A stretch of 64,000 nucleotides of DNA from Bdellovibrio bacteriovorus (GCF_002208115.1 NZ_CP020946.1:2790001-2854000), one strand, 5' to 3'. Counted from the stretch's first letter, positions 7,933 to 16,996 are shown. A program made the numbers and translations. The notes: generated from the letters alone by a model not told the origin.

Positions 7933-9525
7933 TTATTTGGACAGACGAGAAACATCTGTGTAGCTCGCATCACTGTAACCATCGTATTTCACCAGGGCAT
8001 AACCGTTGGTGTAAACCGAACGAACCGTGCCGGCGTACTGGCCGTTCAGGATCACCCGATTGCCAGTGCAGATGTTTTTATGACAATCCGCCTGACGTCC
8101 CAAACGATCCACTTTGATGAAGCTCAGGTCACTGTAACCATCAAACTTGATAGAGGCCGTGCCATCAGCAAACACCTCGCGCACGGTTCCGACATAATAG
8201 CCCGAACCGTTATTGAACAGCACGCGAGTGCCGCCGCTGTAACCCTTCACAGAAGACACCACTTTCACCAGACGCGAAGTCTTGATGAAGCTGTATTCAC
8301 TGTAACCTTCAAATTTGATTTTCGCGGTGCCATCAGCATAAATTTCAGTGACACGGCCCAGATAATTTCCGCTGCCATTATCGAACATGACTCGCGTGTC
8401 CACACAAATATCGCTGGCGCAACTCTGTCCTTTCATCAATCTTTTATGGTCAAGGAAGCTCAGGTCGCTATATCCGTCAAACTTGATGGAAACCATTCCG
8501 TTTACAAACGTCTCGCGCACAGTACCCGCATAGTAACCGCTGCCATTATTGAAGATGATTCTTTCACCCACACAAACAGATCCCGCACACTGCGCGGACT
8601 TGGTCAGTTTTGTCGATTTGATGAAAGATGGATCGCTGTAGCCTGGGAACTTCACCTGACGAACGCCGTTGGCGAAAACCATGCTGATCATACCCACATA
8701 CTGATTTCCATTATCGAACAGAACGCGGTCACCGACACACTGGCTGGCCTGGCAGTTCATTGAGCGTGCAAGGTCTTTCAGGTCCAGAATAGAATCCTGG
8801 CTGTAACCCGGGAAGCTCACGCGGGCTTTACCGGACACGAAGATCTCTTTCACTGTGCCGACATAGCTCGTGCCGTTGTCAAACAGAACCCTATCACCCA
8901 CAGCAATAGCCGTGGATTCTTGAGTGCGACCCGGAGCCGGAGGAGCTGTCGGCGTCACTGGTTGCGCAACTGCCGGCCCCTGCGCCGTCATACGTGGTAC
9001 ACCCAGATCAGAAACCGCTTTCACGCTCAATTCACTGATACCACCATAGGACTCAGCGCGGATTTCGATTGCAGTCACTTTCTGGTTCAAATTCAGATTG
9101 CCGGAAGACGCCGTGGCGTTGATATCCAAAACAGCGGCGTTACGGTACTCGCGAACATCCGAGCGCTGGCCATTTGCCAGAATCAAAGTCACCTCGTGAA
9201 TTTTCACGCGGGCATTACGCCCTTTGATTTCCATATTTTGCAAAGTCAAAGCCTCTGCCAGAGTGATCTTGCGGATCTCACCGTCTTTCTTACGGGAAAT
9301 CTCGCGCACCTGAACCTCGCCCGTGTACTGGCGCTGCACGGTGGACGTGGCAGTTGAAGACGTCGTCGTGGTCGTTGTATCTGTCCCTTGCTCTTTCGGT
9401 GGCTGCGGGAATTCCATGCCGCCACCGACATCATCAAAGCCCGGCAGGTCCGAAATAATGTCTGCATGAGCATTTTGCATCATGGAGAGTGTCGCAAGCA
9501 CAGTGGCAATCAACCGACGTTTCAT
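7933..9525 (-). CDS. Exported protein with shared beta domain and six Tudor/SH3-like repeats (paralogue C)
   Basis: About 530 residues from the ATG at 9525, chosen because GGAGTCTTT precedes it and a signal peptide follows; a longer frame exists upstream. The mature end carries DIISDLPGF, a Thr-rich linker, then the shared beta domain (~66-178: VKIHEVTL, GNLNLNQKV, IRAESYGG). After a Pro-rich linker come six ~55-residue repeats starting near residues 208, 263, 318, 374, 430 and 486. Each reads roughly GDRVLFDNG-YVGTV-E-F-NG-V-FDGYSD-SF, which suggests a small SH3/Tudor-like barrel. Most junctions carry C-x(3-4)-C, probably a disulfide clasp. The junction before repeat five lacks these cysteines, and the last repeat is shortened. 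This looks like a rigid rod or a multivalent binder. Function is unknown. Confidence 0.85.
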   Translation of the reverse strand: MKRRLIATVLATLSMMQNAHADIISDLPGFDDVGGGMEFPQPPKEQGTDTTTTTTSSTATSTVQRQYTGEVQVREISRKKDGEIRKITLAEALTLQNMEIKGRNARVKIHEVTLILANGQRSDVREYRNAAVLDINATASSGNLNLNQKVTAIEIRAESYGGISELSVKAVSDLGVPRMTAQGPAVAQPVTPTAPPAPGRTQESTAIAVGDRVLFDNGTSYVGTVKEIFVSGKARVSFPGYSQDSILDLKDLARSMNCQASQCVGDRVLFDNGNQYVGMISMVFANGVRQVKFPGYSDPSFIKSTKLTKSAQCAGSVCVGERIIFNNGSGYYAGTVRETFVNGMVSIKFDGYSDLSFLDHKRLMKGQSCASDICVDTRVMFDNGSGNYLGRVTEIYADGTAKIKFEGYSEYSFIKTSRLVKVVSSVKGYSGGTRVLFNNGSGYYVGTVREVFADGTASIKFDGYSDLSFIKVDRLGRQADCHKNICTGNRVILNGQYAGTVRSVYTNGYALVKYDGYSDASYTDVSRLSK

Positions 9526-9667
9526 AAAGACTCCATACTGTTTTGGTTCCGCAGGCAGTAATCCAAGGTTCGTGCCGCCTGCGGGCGGCCTCAAACACCG
9601 ATAAATTTGTTTTAAAGCTGGTCACCTGTCTCATTGTTGGACAGGGGGCGCCCAGGGGCACTTCCGA

Positions 9668-11122
9668 TTATCTTGCGCGGGACAAGACCGTATGAGGACG
9701 CAGATACACCTTACCGTCGTCGTCATCTCGAACCGAGATCAAGCCACCGGCATAAGCTCCTTCTACACGGCCCGCATAGTAGCGGCCATTGCTCAGAGTG
9801 GACAGAACACGATCACCGCGGCAGAACCCGTTGGCACATTTCATCTCTTTAAATACGACATTGTGCTGACGTGCATAGGATTTACCATCATCGTCATCGC
9901 GCACATAGATCAGACCATTGGAATAAACACCCGTCACGGACCCGAAGTAGTACTTGTCACCGGACTTCGACATCACACGGTCTTTAATGCAAAGACCTGA
10001 ACTGTGGCACTGCACGGACTTAAAGACGATCTCTTTTGTACGGGAGTAAACCTTACCATCGTCATCGTCACGCACAAGGATCACACCATTGGAGTAGATG
10101 ACATCGATAACGCCACTATAGTATTTCGTGCCATCACCCGACCGGGAAAGAACGCGGTCTTTCACGCACAGGGACTCCAGGCAGCTCAAGCGGCGATGAA
10201 TGACCTTGATATCACGGAAATAGTCCTTGGAATCATCAGCATCACGCATCTTCACCATGTTGTTGGAATAGATCGCAATGATCTTACCCACATAGGCCTT
10301 GGCTTGAGAACCCACTGGATAGGCCATGACCTCCTCACCTTCACACAGGCCGTTAGAAGCGCAGGAAATGCGTTTACCCACAGAGGAAATATCACGAACG
10401 TAGGTTTTGCCATCGTCCTCGTCACGAACCAGGACTTTGCCATTGCCATAAACTTCGACAACACGGCCGTCATAGTATTTGCCTTGAGAACTTACAGACA
10501 CCACCACGTCACCGGATCTCAAACGAGTGTCCACCGGACGGCTTGGCTGAGTTGGCTGAGTCGGACGATTCGGCTGCGACGGCGGGGCCACAATCACCGG
10601 GCGCTGCACAGACATGCGAGGAACAGCTCTGTCCCCCACGGCTTTCAAAGAAATCGTCGCGGCATGGGAATAAGACTCCATACGCAGCTCAATAGTGCGA
10701 ATGTCGTCATTGATATTCAGGTTTTCAGACGTCAACTGGGTGCCCGTCTCCAGAACATTGCTGTTATGGAACTCACGGATCATGTAGCGCTGACCACCCA
10801 CGGTCATCACGGTCGCTTCATGGATTTTCAGACGGCTGGATTGCACGGTCAGTTCCAGATACTTCAGGTTTGTCGGCTGCACCAGATTAAAGCGATAGGC
10901 TTCACCGCCGGACTTGCGGCTGATCTGATCCAGGTTCGCCACGTCGGTATACTGACGGGTCACACCTTCATTGGGCATCGGCGGAGGAGGCGGACGGAAC
11001 GTCTGTCCTTGAGAACCACCGTCCTCAAAGCCCGGCAGGTCCGAAATAATCTCAGCGTGAGCTGAGGCCTGAATCAAAGTCACAGCGGCAAGCAAACCCG
11101 CCACCCATTGTGTGTTCTTCAT
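9668..11122 (-). CDS. Exported protein with shared beta domain and five DxDDGK repeats (paralogue D)
   Basis: 484 residues with a signal peptide ending at AHA (~23) and AGGAG upstream. The mature protein begins EIISDLPGFEDGG, nearly identical to paralogue C. The shared beta domain spans ~57-172 (RKSGGEAYRF, LKIHEATV, ENLNINDD, RMESYSHA). A Pro/Gln/Thr linker leads to five ~58-residue repeats starting near 201, 260, 319, 378 and 435. They resemble those of paralogue C but carry an acidic loop, VRDDDDGKVY, in each copy (ADDSKD in the second). The acidic loops could bind calcium or basic partners. C-x(3-5)-C pairs separate the repeats. It is the first gene of the minus-strand cluster. No enzymatic motif is visible. 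Confidence 0.85.
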   Translation of the reverse strand: MKNTQWVAGLLAAVTLIQASAHAEIISDLPGFEDGGSQGQTFRPPPPPMPNEGVTRQYTDVANLDQISRKSGGEAYRFNLVQPTNLKYLELTVQSSRLKIHEATVMTVGGQRYMIREFHNSNVLETGTQLTSENLNINDDIRTIELRMESYSHAATISLKAVGDRAVPRMSVQRPVIVAPPSQPNRPTQPTQPSRPVDTRLRSGDVVVSVSSQGKYYDGRVVEVYGNGKVLVRDEDDGKTYVRDISSVGKRISCASNGLCEGEEVMAYPVGSQAKAYVGKIIAIYSNNMVKMRDADDSKDYFRDIKVIHRRLSCLESLCVKDRVLSRSGDGTKYYSGVIDVIYSNGVILVRDDDDGKVYSRTKEIVFKSVQCHSSGLCIKDRVMSKSGDKYYFGSVTGVYSNGLIYVRDDDDGKSYARQHNVVFKEMKCANGFCRGDRVLSTLSNGRYYAGRVEGAYAGGLISVRDDDDGKVYLRPHTVLSRAR

Positions 11123-11367
11123 GGAAACGCTCCTGTTTTAATAGACAGAGCGAATTATTCCAAAGTTCGTGCCTCCACAATGGTTCCTAAATAAGCTCTA
11201 ATTTTGAGCTCGGCATTTTTTACTGACTCAGAATTAGACAGCAGGTCCTTTTTCGGCGGCGCTCCCAAGTCCTCATGGGAACTGTGTTTTTGCAGCTTTC
11301 AGAAAGAAAACGGGTGACCCCGCAAAGGGTGCGATAGCAATTGAGGATCACATCAAGGAGTCACCCC

Positions 11368-12300
11368 ATGAATTCATTTAAAAGCCCCTCCCCGGCCCTA
11401 ACAACCCTGGTTGCCGCCTTGGCCGCGACCCTCGCCCTGACGGCCTGCAGCCCACGTTCTTTCGGGCCCGCAGCGGAAGAGCCTGCAGACACGTCCCAAA
11501 CCGGAATTATTAACGGAGACCCGATTCGGGAACGCGGCACTCAAGCCGCCCGAAGTGTGGTGCTGATTGAGATGGTCAACAGACATAATCAGGTTCTGGC
11601 ATTTTGCACCGGCACCCTGATCGCCCCGCAGACGGTGCTTTCCGCCGGACATTGCTTTGATGACAGCATCAAAGGCATGACGGGATTCAATATCGTTTTC
11701 ACGAACAACTATGAAATCTTCGGCCGCAAGATGCTGGTGCGAGAAACCACCCGCCGGGGACTGGCGTACAAACACCATCCAAAATTTAACTCCACCAAAC
11801 TTTATGATCATGACATCGCCATTGCGACCTTTGATGGTGGGATTCCGGAAGGCTATTCCACCGTCAGTATCGACACCGACACCAAAGGGAATTATTCCGG
11901 GCGAAGTGTTTACGTCTATGGCTTTGGGCGCTCTAAGGACTATACCGGTAAGCCCAATGAAGACCTCTTTGCATATCTGGGGCAGCTTCACCGCGGCGTC
12001 ATGCAGATTGATTCCCAGTTCAATCGCTACGGCGACCGTTACTGGTTGAATTCAAAGGTTCCGGTGTTCATCTGTCAGGGGGATTCTGGCGGGCCGCAGT
12101 TTTCACATGAAAACGGCGTGCTAAAAGTGATCGGGGTCAATTCCGCAGTCTATGGCAAACGCCTGCCGAACGGACAGGTCAGTTGTGCTGGCATCGCCCA
12201 GGCCACCAAGGTGGCACCCTTTGCACCGTGGATCAAAACCACGCGAGCTCAGTTGCTGCAAGCTACCACTGAATTTTCGGGAACATTTTCAGAGCATTGA
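11368..12300 (+). CDS. Trypsin-like serine protease lipoprotein
   Basis: 310 residues from the ATG at 11368, with AAGGAG eight bases upstream. The N-terminus has a lipobox ending LTAC (Cys27), so the protein is probably a lipoprotein. The S1 peptidase domain starts at IINGD, resembling the activated N-terminus of trypsins. The triad is complete: His95 (LSAGHC), Asp149 (DHDIA) and Ser240 (GDSGGP). Cysteines near His95 and Ser240 suggest the usual disulfides. The substrate is not known. In a predatory bacterium, degradation of prey or envelope protein is plausible. The end overlaps the convergent tatD gene by 38 bases. Confidence 0.9.
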   Translation: MNSFKSPSPALTTLVAALAATLALTACSPRSFGPAAEEPADTSQTGIINGDPIRERGTQAARSVVLIEMVNRHNQVLAFCTGTLIAPQTVLSAGHCFDDSIKGMTGFNIVFTNNYEIFGRKMLVRETTRRGLAYKHHPKFNSTKLYDHDIAIATFDGGIPEGYSTVSIDTDTKGNYSGRSVYVYGFGRSKDYTGKPNEDLFAYLGQLHRGVMQIDSQFNRYGDRYWLNSKVPVFICQGDSGGPQFSHENGVLKVIGVNSAVYGKRLPNGQVSCAGIAQATKVAPFAPWIKTTRAQLLQATTEFSGTFSEH

Positions 12301-13033
12301 TACGCGTCTGTTCACACAATTGTTCAAGGCTGATCCCTTTAAGGTCAGCCACGAACTTCGCCGTGTGAATAACATAAGCCGGCGTGTTCTTTTTCCCGCG
12401 CATTGGGATCGGCGCCAGGAACGGTGAATCGGTTTCCACATGGATACGGTCCAGCGGCAGCATCTTCACTGTCTCGCGCAAAGAATCGGCACTTTTGAAA
12501 GTCACCACGCCGCTGATGGAGATATTAAATCCCACATCCAGAGCCTGACGAGCCAGCCATTCCGTGCCGGTAAAGCAATGGATCAGGCCATTCACTTCAC
12601 CTTTGAATTCTTTTAAAATCTCGATGGTGTCCTCTTCCGCATCGCGGGTGTGAATTTCCACCGGCATTTTGGTTCGGCGGGCGATTTCCAGCTGTGCGCG
12701 GAAGGCTTCCTTTTGAAGTTCACGCGGGGAATTGTCGTAATAATAATCCAGACCGATTTCACCGACAGCCACCACACAAGGCTCAGTGACATGTTCTTCG
12801 ATGAATTTGCCGGCGGCTTCTGTATAGGTGCCACCGTCATGAGGGTGAACGCCCAGTGTGCAATACACTTCCGGGTAATATTTGCGGGCGATGTCCAGAA
12901 CGATCGGATGGTCTTCCGGCTGGGTGCCGATGGTGATGATCTTCTTCACGCCCACGGCTTTCGCATTGTTGATAGCGGCTTCAACACCCTCTTCGAGCAT
13001 ATTCAAATGTGCGTGAATATCGATCCATTCCAT
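12263..13033 (-). CDS. tatD: TatD family metal-dependent hydrolase
   Basis: 256 residues, the usual family length. TatD enzymes are cytoplasmic TIM-barrel hydrolases with deoxyribonuclease or exonuclease activity, probably in DNA repair or turnover. The metal ligands are visible: DIHAH (His7, His9), Glu in VGEIGLDYYY, His in EIHTRDA, His in IHCFTG and Asp in VETDSPFLAP. It is the third gene of tmk-holB-tatD, a common bacterial arrangement, 41 bases after holB. Its 3' end overlaps the protease gene on the other strand. Confidence 0.93.
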   Translation of the reverse strand: MEWIDIHAHLNMLEEGVEAAINNAKAVGVKKIITIGTQPEDHPIVLDIARKYYPEVYCTLGVHPHDGGTYTEAAGKFIEEHVTEPCVVAVGEIGLDYYYDNSPRELQKEAFRAQLEIARRTKMPVEIHTRDAEEDTIEILKEFKGEVNGLIHCFTGTEWLARQALDVGFNISISGVVTFKSADSLRETVKMLPLDRIHVETDSPFLAPIPMRGKKNTPAYVIHTAKFVADLKGISLEQLCEQTRINALKMFPKIQW

Positions 13034-13074
13034 ACGGGAAGTATAACAGTCCCCACGGATTGTGACAATGCGCT

Positions 13075-14019
13075 TTACACTCTGGACGTGACGTAGAACT
13101 CTTCGATGATCAGCTGTGGATCACGATTGGCAGCAAAGGCCTGCTCCACCTGCAGCGCTTTCTGAATCAAATTCAGAATTCGTGGGCGCTCCAGCTCTGC
13201 CAGGACCTTGATCAGCGGCGCCTGATCCAGATTCACAATCTGAGTTTTGGCACCCTCTTGCAGGCAAATAGCATCCTTCAGGAAGCCCACCCAGTAAGAA
13301 ATTATGCGCTGCCCTTGTGCGCGGTCTTTGAACTCGGTTCTCCATAGTTCATTCAGCAGGAAATCGTTATCCTGAATAAACAAGGTCAAAAGCTCGACTG
13401 CTTTTTCGCGAACCTCTTGTTCAGGACCTTCCTGCAACTGAGCCAGCTTTTCAAAGCTGCCCCCCGCCGCTTTCAAAGCCCAGGCTGGTGCTTTCACGCG
13501 CTTCCCCAAATCTTCCTGAGTCAACGGACGGAATTGAACAATGCGGGACCGGGAACGAATCGTCGGCAAAATCCCCGCCACACTCGGAGCGATCAAAAAG
13601 AAGAACGTGCCTTCAGGGGGTTCTTCCAAAGTTTTTAGCAGTGAATTGGCCGCTTGCGGATTCAGGGTTTGCGCCTGATCAATGATGATCACGCGATTGC
13701 CCGTCAGACTTTTTAAGCTGAGGAACTCCAGAATTTCTTTGGCCTGTTCCATTTTGATGTTGGCACCCGACGGCGCAATCACCTTCAGACCTTCGTGCGA
13801 ACCTTGAGGAATCCGGAAGCAGGAGGGACACTTGCCACAACCACGCGGACTGGAAGGACACAACAGCGCCTGGGCCATGCCCATCGCTGTCAGTTTTTTG
13901 CCGATGCCGCCGGGACCGACAAACAAAAAAGTCTGGCCGGGCTTTCCGTTTTCGAAAGACTCGACCATCTTTTTGATTGTTTCCTGATGTCCTAAGACGA
14001 AATCCAGCATGCGGGCCAT
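13075..14019 (-). CDS. holB: DNA polymerase III delta-prime subunit
   Basis: 314 residues. The delta-prime subunit is part of the clamp loader that places the sliding clamp on primed DNA. Seen here are the P-loop GPGGIGKK, the zinc-binding cysteine cluster RGCGKCPSC, the DQAQTL Walker B-like strand and the SRSRIVQF segment in the sensor region (the canonical SRC cysteine is Arg here, as is common for the non-catalytic delta-prime). It sits between tmk and tatD, as in many bacteria, ten bases after tmk. The C-terminal collar region is divergent. A DnaX-like paralogue is unlikely given the length. Confidence 0.9.
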   Translation of the reverse strand: MARMLDFVLGHQETIKKMVESFENGKPGQTFLFVGPGGIGKKLTAMGMAQALLCPSSPRGCGKCPSCFRIPQGSHEGLKVIAPSGANIKMEQAKEILEFLSLKSLTGNRVIIIDQAQTLNPQAANSLLKTLEEPPEGTFFFLIAPSVAGILPTIRSRSRIVQFRPLTQEDLGKRVKAPAWALKAAGGSFEKLAQLQEGPEQEVREKAVELLTLFIQDNDFLLNELWRTEFKDRAQGQRIISYWVGFLKDAICLQEGAKTQIVNLDQAPLIKVLAELERPRILNLIQKALQVEQAFAANRDPQLIIEEFYVTSRV

Positions 14020-14029
14020 AGCGACGTCC

Positions 14030-14662
14030 TTACAGAACTTTTCGTTCAGTCAAAGACTGCAACAACTGTTTAAACAAAACTTCCGGGGTTTCACGCGCAT
14101 CCAGCACGATCCACGAAGCGGCGTCCTCGCGGGACTGCTTCAGGAAGGACTGGCGAACGTTTTCATGGAAAGTATCGGCTTCAGATTCAATGCGGTCTTC
14201 CGTTTCACCCGTGACTGCCCCACGCCCTTGACGACGACGGCGGCTTTCTTCCACGGACAGATCCAACAGCACCGTGACATCAGCTTTCAAGCCACCCGTG
14301 GCAAAGCTATTCAACATCACCACATCAGCTTCCGAGATCGCACGCCCGCCGCTTTGAAACGCAACAGAGCTTGCAGAAAAACGATCACACAAAACCCAGG
14401 TGCCGGCAGCCAAAGCAGGACGGATCACCTGATCCACGTGCTGGGAACGGCTGGCTTCATAAAGCAGCAATTCCGTGCGCGGGGTTGGTGCCGGACCTTC
14501 TTTTCTCAGAATCATATTGCGGATTTCATCACCCAGCGGGGTTCCGCCGGGCTCACGGGTGCGCAAAAAGTTGATGGCTCTTTTTTGCAGCTCACGCTCC
14601 AACGCCGCCATCAAAGAACTTTTGCCGGAGCCGTCCAGCCCCTCAAATACGATAAATTTCAT
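14030..14662 (-). CDS. tmk: Thymidylate kinase
   Basis: 210 residues from the ATG at 14662; a TTG four codons upstream is also possible, and neither has a strong ribosome site. The enzyme phosphorylates dTMP to dTDP for DNA synthesis. The P-loop FEGLDGSGKSS, the DR motif CDRFSASSVAFQ, the TREPGGTPLG nucleotide-binding segment and the lid region RRRQGRG are clear. It leads the tmk-holB-tatD operon. Its start lies 18 bases from the stop of the upstream exported protein, so that gene may be in the same transcript. Confidence 0.95.
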   Translation of the reverse strand: MKFIVFEGLDGSGKSSLMAALERELQKRAINFLRTREPGGTPLGDEIRNMILRKEGPAPTPRTELLLYEASRSQHVDQVIRPALAAGTWVLCDRFSASSVAFQSGGRAISEADVVMLNSFATGGLKADVTVLLDLSVEESRRRRQGRGAVTGETEDRIESEADTFHENVRQSFLKQSREDAASWIVLDARETPEVLFKQLLQSLTERKVL

Positions 14663-14680
14663 TTTGCACCGCAAGAAAGA

Positions 14681-15844
14681 TTAGTTGAATACAGGACCGC
14701 ACGCACGGCGTCCACCTACGTGGACTTTGTCAGATATTGCGCGGTAGACGTCAACAAATCGCATCGCGACAAGGCGCACAGAGCCCTTCACATCGCCTAT
14801 TTGGACTCTGACGAATCCTTTGACCAGCGGTGACACGGTAATGCGGATCAAGGCCTGGCGCTCAAAGCGGTTGGTGAACGTCAATAGGTCCGCCAACGGT
14901 GGCGGAGGGAAGCCAAGACTGGAGCTCAACCCCGACGAGAAGAACTCAGGGGACGAGGTGCTGTACCCAGGAATTGCCGGAGGATAGAACGAAGTCCCCT
15001 TCAGAGTCTCAGCGCCATCCCGACGGCCCATGGTAATACCGGCTTTACCAACCACGCCCATCACGGTGATCGCGGCCTTGGTATTGTCGAACTTTTCAGA
15101 GTTGTGGAAGATCTCAAACACAAAAGCTTTTTTGGTTTTGTTAAAGGCAATGCTGAAGCCCACTTCGTCAGCTCCACCGCCCCCTTTGCGCAGAACCCCG
15201 GCTTCGGCCAGAATACCCGCAGAAACACTCAAACCAAATTCATTGGAATCAATCACCAGTGGCGCCTGAGACCACAACTTGTAATCCAACCCGCGCAGAA
15301 TGCTTTGCACAGCCTGCTGGCTGCGCACTTGGAAGGTTCTTTGCGCCTGGGATTCAACAACAGTCTCTTTCCCGAAGGCTTTTTTCACTTTGATTTTCAC
15401 AAAACTCAGACCGTCGCCCACCAGGCTTCCGGCACCGTACACAAATTTGGTGGAATTCAGAATGCGCGCAGCATTCGTCAAAAACATCAGACGCATTTCA
15501 TGGAATTTTTTGCGGCGGTCTTCAGGAAGACTTTCAAATGGTTCCAAAGGGTCGGTTTCAGCCACAGAACCACCACGGGCGATGATTTGTTCACGGACTT
15601 TCTCAGGGATCTTCAGACCCAAAGATTCTTTCATCAGCTCGCGATCCGGGGTCGTTTCAAATTCGTAGATCTGCTCGCCCTTGCCGACCTTGATCAGCAA
15701 CTTGTCCTGTTGGGCGATCTGCGCTTTTTCAAGCGTGCTCTCTACGACTTCCGTTTCAATAGACGAAAGATCTTCGGCCCAGGCAGGGACCCAAGTTGAG
15801 ACAAGCAATGCCGCAAAGGTAAGGGAGCGAACTACGTTTTTCAT
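14681..15844 (-). CDS. Exported protein, function unknown
   Basis: 387 residues from the ATG at 15844, where the signal peptide MKNVVRSLTFAALLVSTWVPAWA begins; an in-frame TTG at 15865 is the alternative. After cleavage comes a helical charged region (~25-130), then a glycine- and strand-rich part with regular alternation of polar and hydrophobic residues (~140-380). This could be a periplasmic beta domain or an atypical outer-membrane protein. I recognise no family motif. One cysteine lies near the C-terminus. It is immediately upstream of tmk in the same direction. Confidence 0.7.
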   Translation of the reverse strand: MKNVVRSLTFAALLVSTWVPAWAEDLSSIETEVVESTLEKAQIAQQDKLLIKVGKGEQIYEFETTPDRELMKESLGLKIPEKVREQIIARGGSVAETDPLEPFESLPEDRRKKFHEMRLMFLTNAARILNSTKFVYGAGSLVGDGLSFVKIKVKKAFGKETVVESQAQRTFQVRSQQAVQSILRGLDYKLWSQAPLVIDSNEFGLSVSAGILAEAGVLRKGGGGADEVGFSIAFNKTKKAFVFEIFHNSEKFDNTKAAITVMGVVGKAGITMGRRDGAETLKGTSFYPPAIPGYSTSSPEFFSSGLSSSLGFPPPPLADLLTFTNRFERQALIRITVSPLVKGFVRVQIGDVKGSVRLVAMRFVDVYRAISDKVHVGGRRACGPVFN

Positions 15845-15980
15845 ATTGAGCTGTGAAAAATGCAATCCCAGGACCGGGCTTTTAGCAATGCTAACTATAT
15901 GATTTCTCGATTTTTTGCTGTCTAAGGCTTAGACGGCGAGCCCTAGCCCGCCACCAGTTCGAGCTGAGGCGTGGGACCCC

Positions 15981-16451
15981 TTAAAACTCAACAACCCAAG
16001 TTCCGGCCGAGGTTTTATTGAACTTGTACATGATCAGGGGATGCTCAAGGGTTTCCGGGGTCTTCCCGATCTGCTTGCCAATCCCGTTAACGGCTTCAGC
16101 AAAGTTGAAACTGCGACTGCGGCCCGGATCCATTCCACCCGCGATGCGGGCGAGGGTCATTCGCAAGGACGGCGGATAGGTGTTCACCACCACGACGGCG
16201 GTGGCTTTGGTTTCGGTCAGAAATTTGACCTCCACCACTTCCACTTCGGATTTTTTCAGCATGAATTCCTGATAGGACTTGTTCAGCCATTCGGATTGTT
16301 TGATGGAATCATCCGCTTCGATTTTCAACTGCTCCTGGAACTTCTTTTCCCCCAGCTCCAACGCGAGCTTTTTGATGGTTCCCTCCTGAGTTGTACAGGA
16401 GGACAGCAGCACAAAAAATAAGCAGGTGGCCAGACGGATGGAGTTTTTCAT
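15981..16451 (-). CDS. Small lipoprotein, function unknown
   Basis: 156 residues. The N-terminus carries a signal peptide with lipobox LLSSC (Cys19), so the protein should be acylated and membrane-anchored. The next ~60 residues are charged and helical. The rest (EVVEVKFLTETKATAVVVVNTYPP and a C-terminal GTWVVEF) resembles the small alpha/beta cone of NTF2-like or DUF4878-type lipoproteins, which usually end in a similar strand. That fold is inference. It stands alone between two divergent or unrelated genes. Confidence 0.7.
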   Translation of the reverse strand: MKNSIRLATCLFFVLLSSCTTQEGTIKKLALELGEKKFQEQLKIEADDSIKQSEWLNKSYQEFMLKKSEVEVVEVKFLTETKATAVVVVNTYPPSLRMTLARIAGGMDPGRSRSFNFAEAVNGIGKQIGKTPETLEHPLIMYKFNKTSAGTWVVEF

Positions 16452-16591
16452 GTCTCTATGGTGATCAATAAGCGCTCCAGACTCAACAGAGTCGTGACTT
16501 AACGCGTTAGGTCGCCAGAATCAGGTCACTTTGGGGTGGACGAAAACCGCCATTATCCATATATTTGGGGGTCTTTGGGAGATTACATAAA

Positions 16592-16996
16592 ATGACTACA
16601 TTTATCGGCGTATTGCATATCATCGTAGCCCTTGTTTTGATCATCTTGGTTTTGATCCAAGATTCCAAATCTGATGGCGCTCTGGGCATGGGTGGATCTT
16701 CCGGTTCCAACTCTTTGTTGGGTGCAACTGGCGCTCAGTCTTTGGCTGGTAAAATGACAGTATGGGCAGCCATCATCTTCGCAGTGACTTGCCTGGCTTT
16801 GGCGACTTTGACTTCTTCCAAAACCAAGTCCGTTGTTGACAGCCTTCCGTTGCCAACAGCTCCGGCGCAGGAACATTTCCCAACAGAAGCTACTGACGCT
16901 GCAGCAGGTGCTGCGGCTGTTCCAGCTGCAGAGACTGCTCCGGCAGCAACTCCAGCGGCTTCCCCTGCTGCAACAGCAGCTCCTGCACAGAAGTAA
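16592..16996 (+). CDS. secG: Preprotein translocase subunit SecG, with Ala/Pro-rich tail
   Basis: 134 residues from the ATG at 16592, with GGGAG upstream. SecG is the small inner-membrane subunit of the SecYEG channel. Two transmembrane helices are visible (residues ~3-20 and ~50-68), joined by the conserved loop LVLIQDSKSDGALG...GSSGSNSLLGA. The core ends near residue 75. It is followed by ~55 residues composed almost only of Ala, Pro and Thr, which E. coli SecG lacks; the tail's low-complexity codons suggest repeat expansion. It may act as a flexible linker. The next gene is 41 bases downstream. Confidence 0.93.
   Translation: MTTFIGVLHIIVALVLIILVLIQDSKSDGALGMGGSSGSNSLLGATGAQSLAGKMTVWAAIIFAVTCLALATLTSSKTKSVVDSLPLPTAPAQEHFPTEATDAAAGAAAVPAAETAPAATPAASPAATAAPAQK

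Noticed and set aside
10004-11065. 353-residue plus-strand ORF opposite paralogue D
   Set aside because: It mirrors the repeats of the minus-strand gene, has a His/Asn/Thr-rich makeup typical of antisense frames and no ribosome site.
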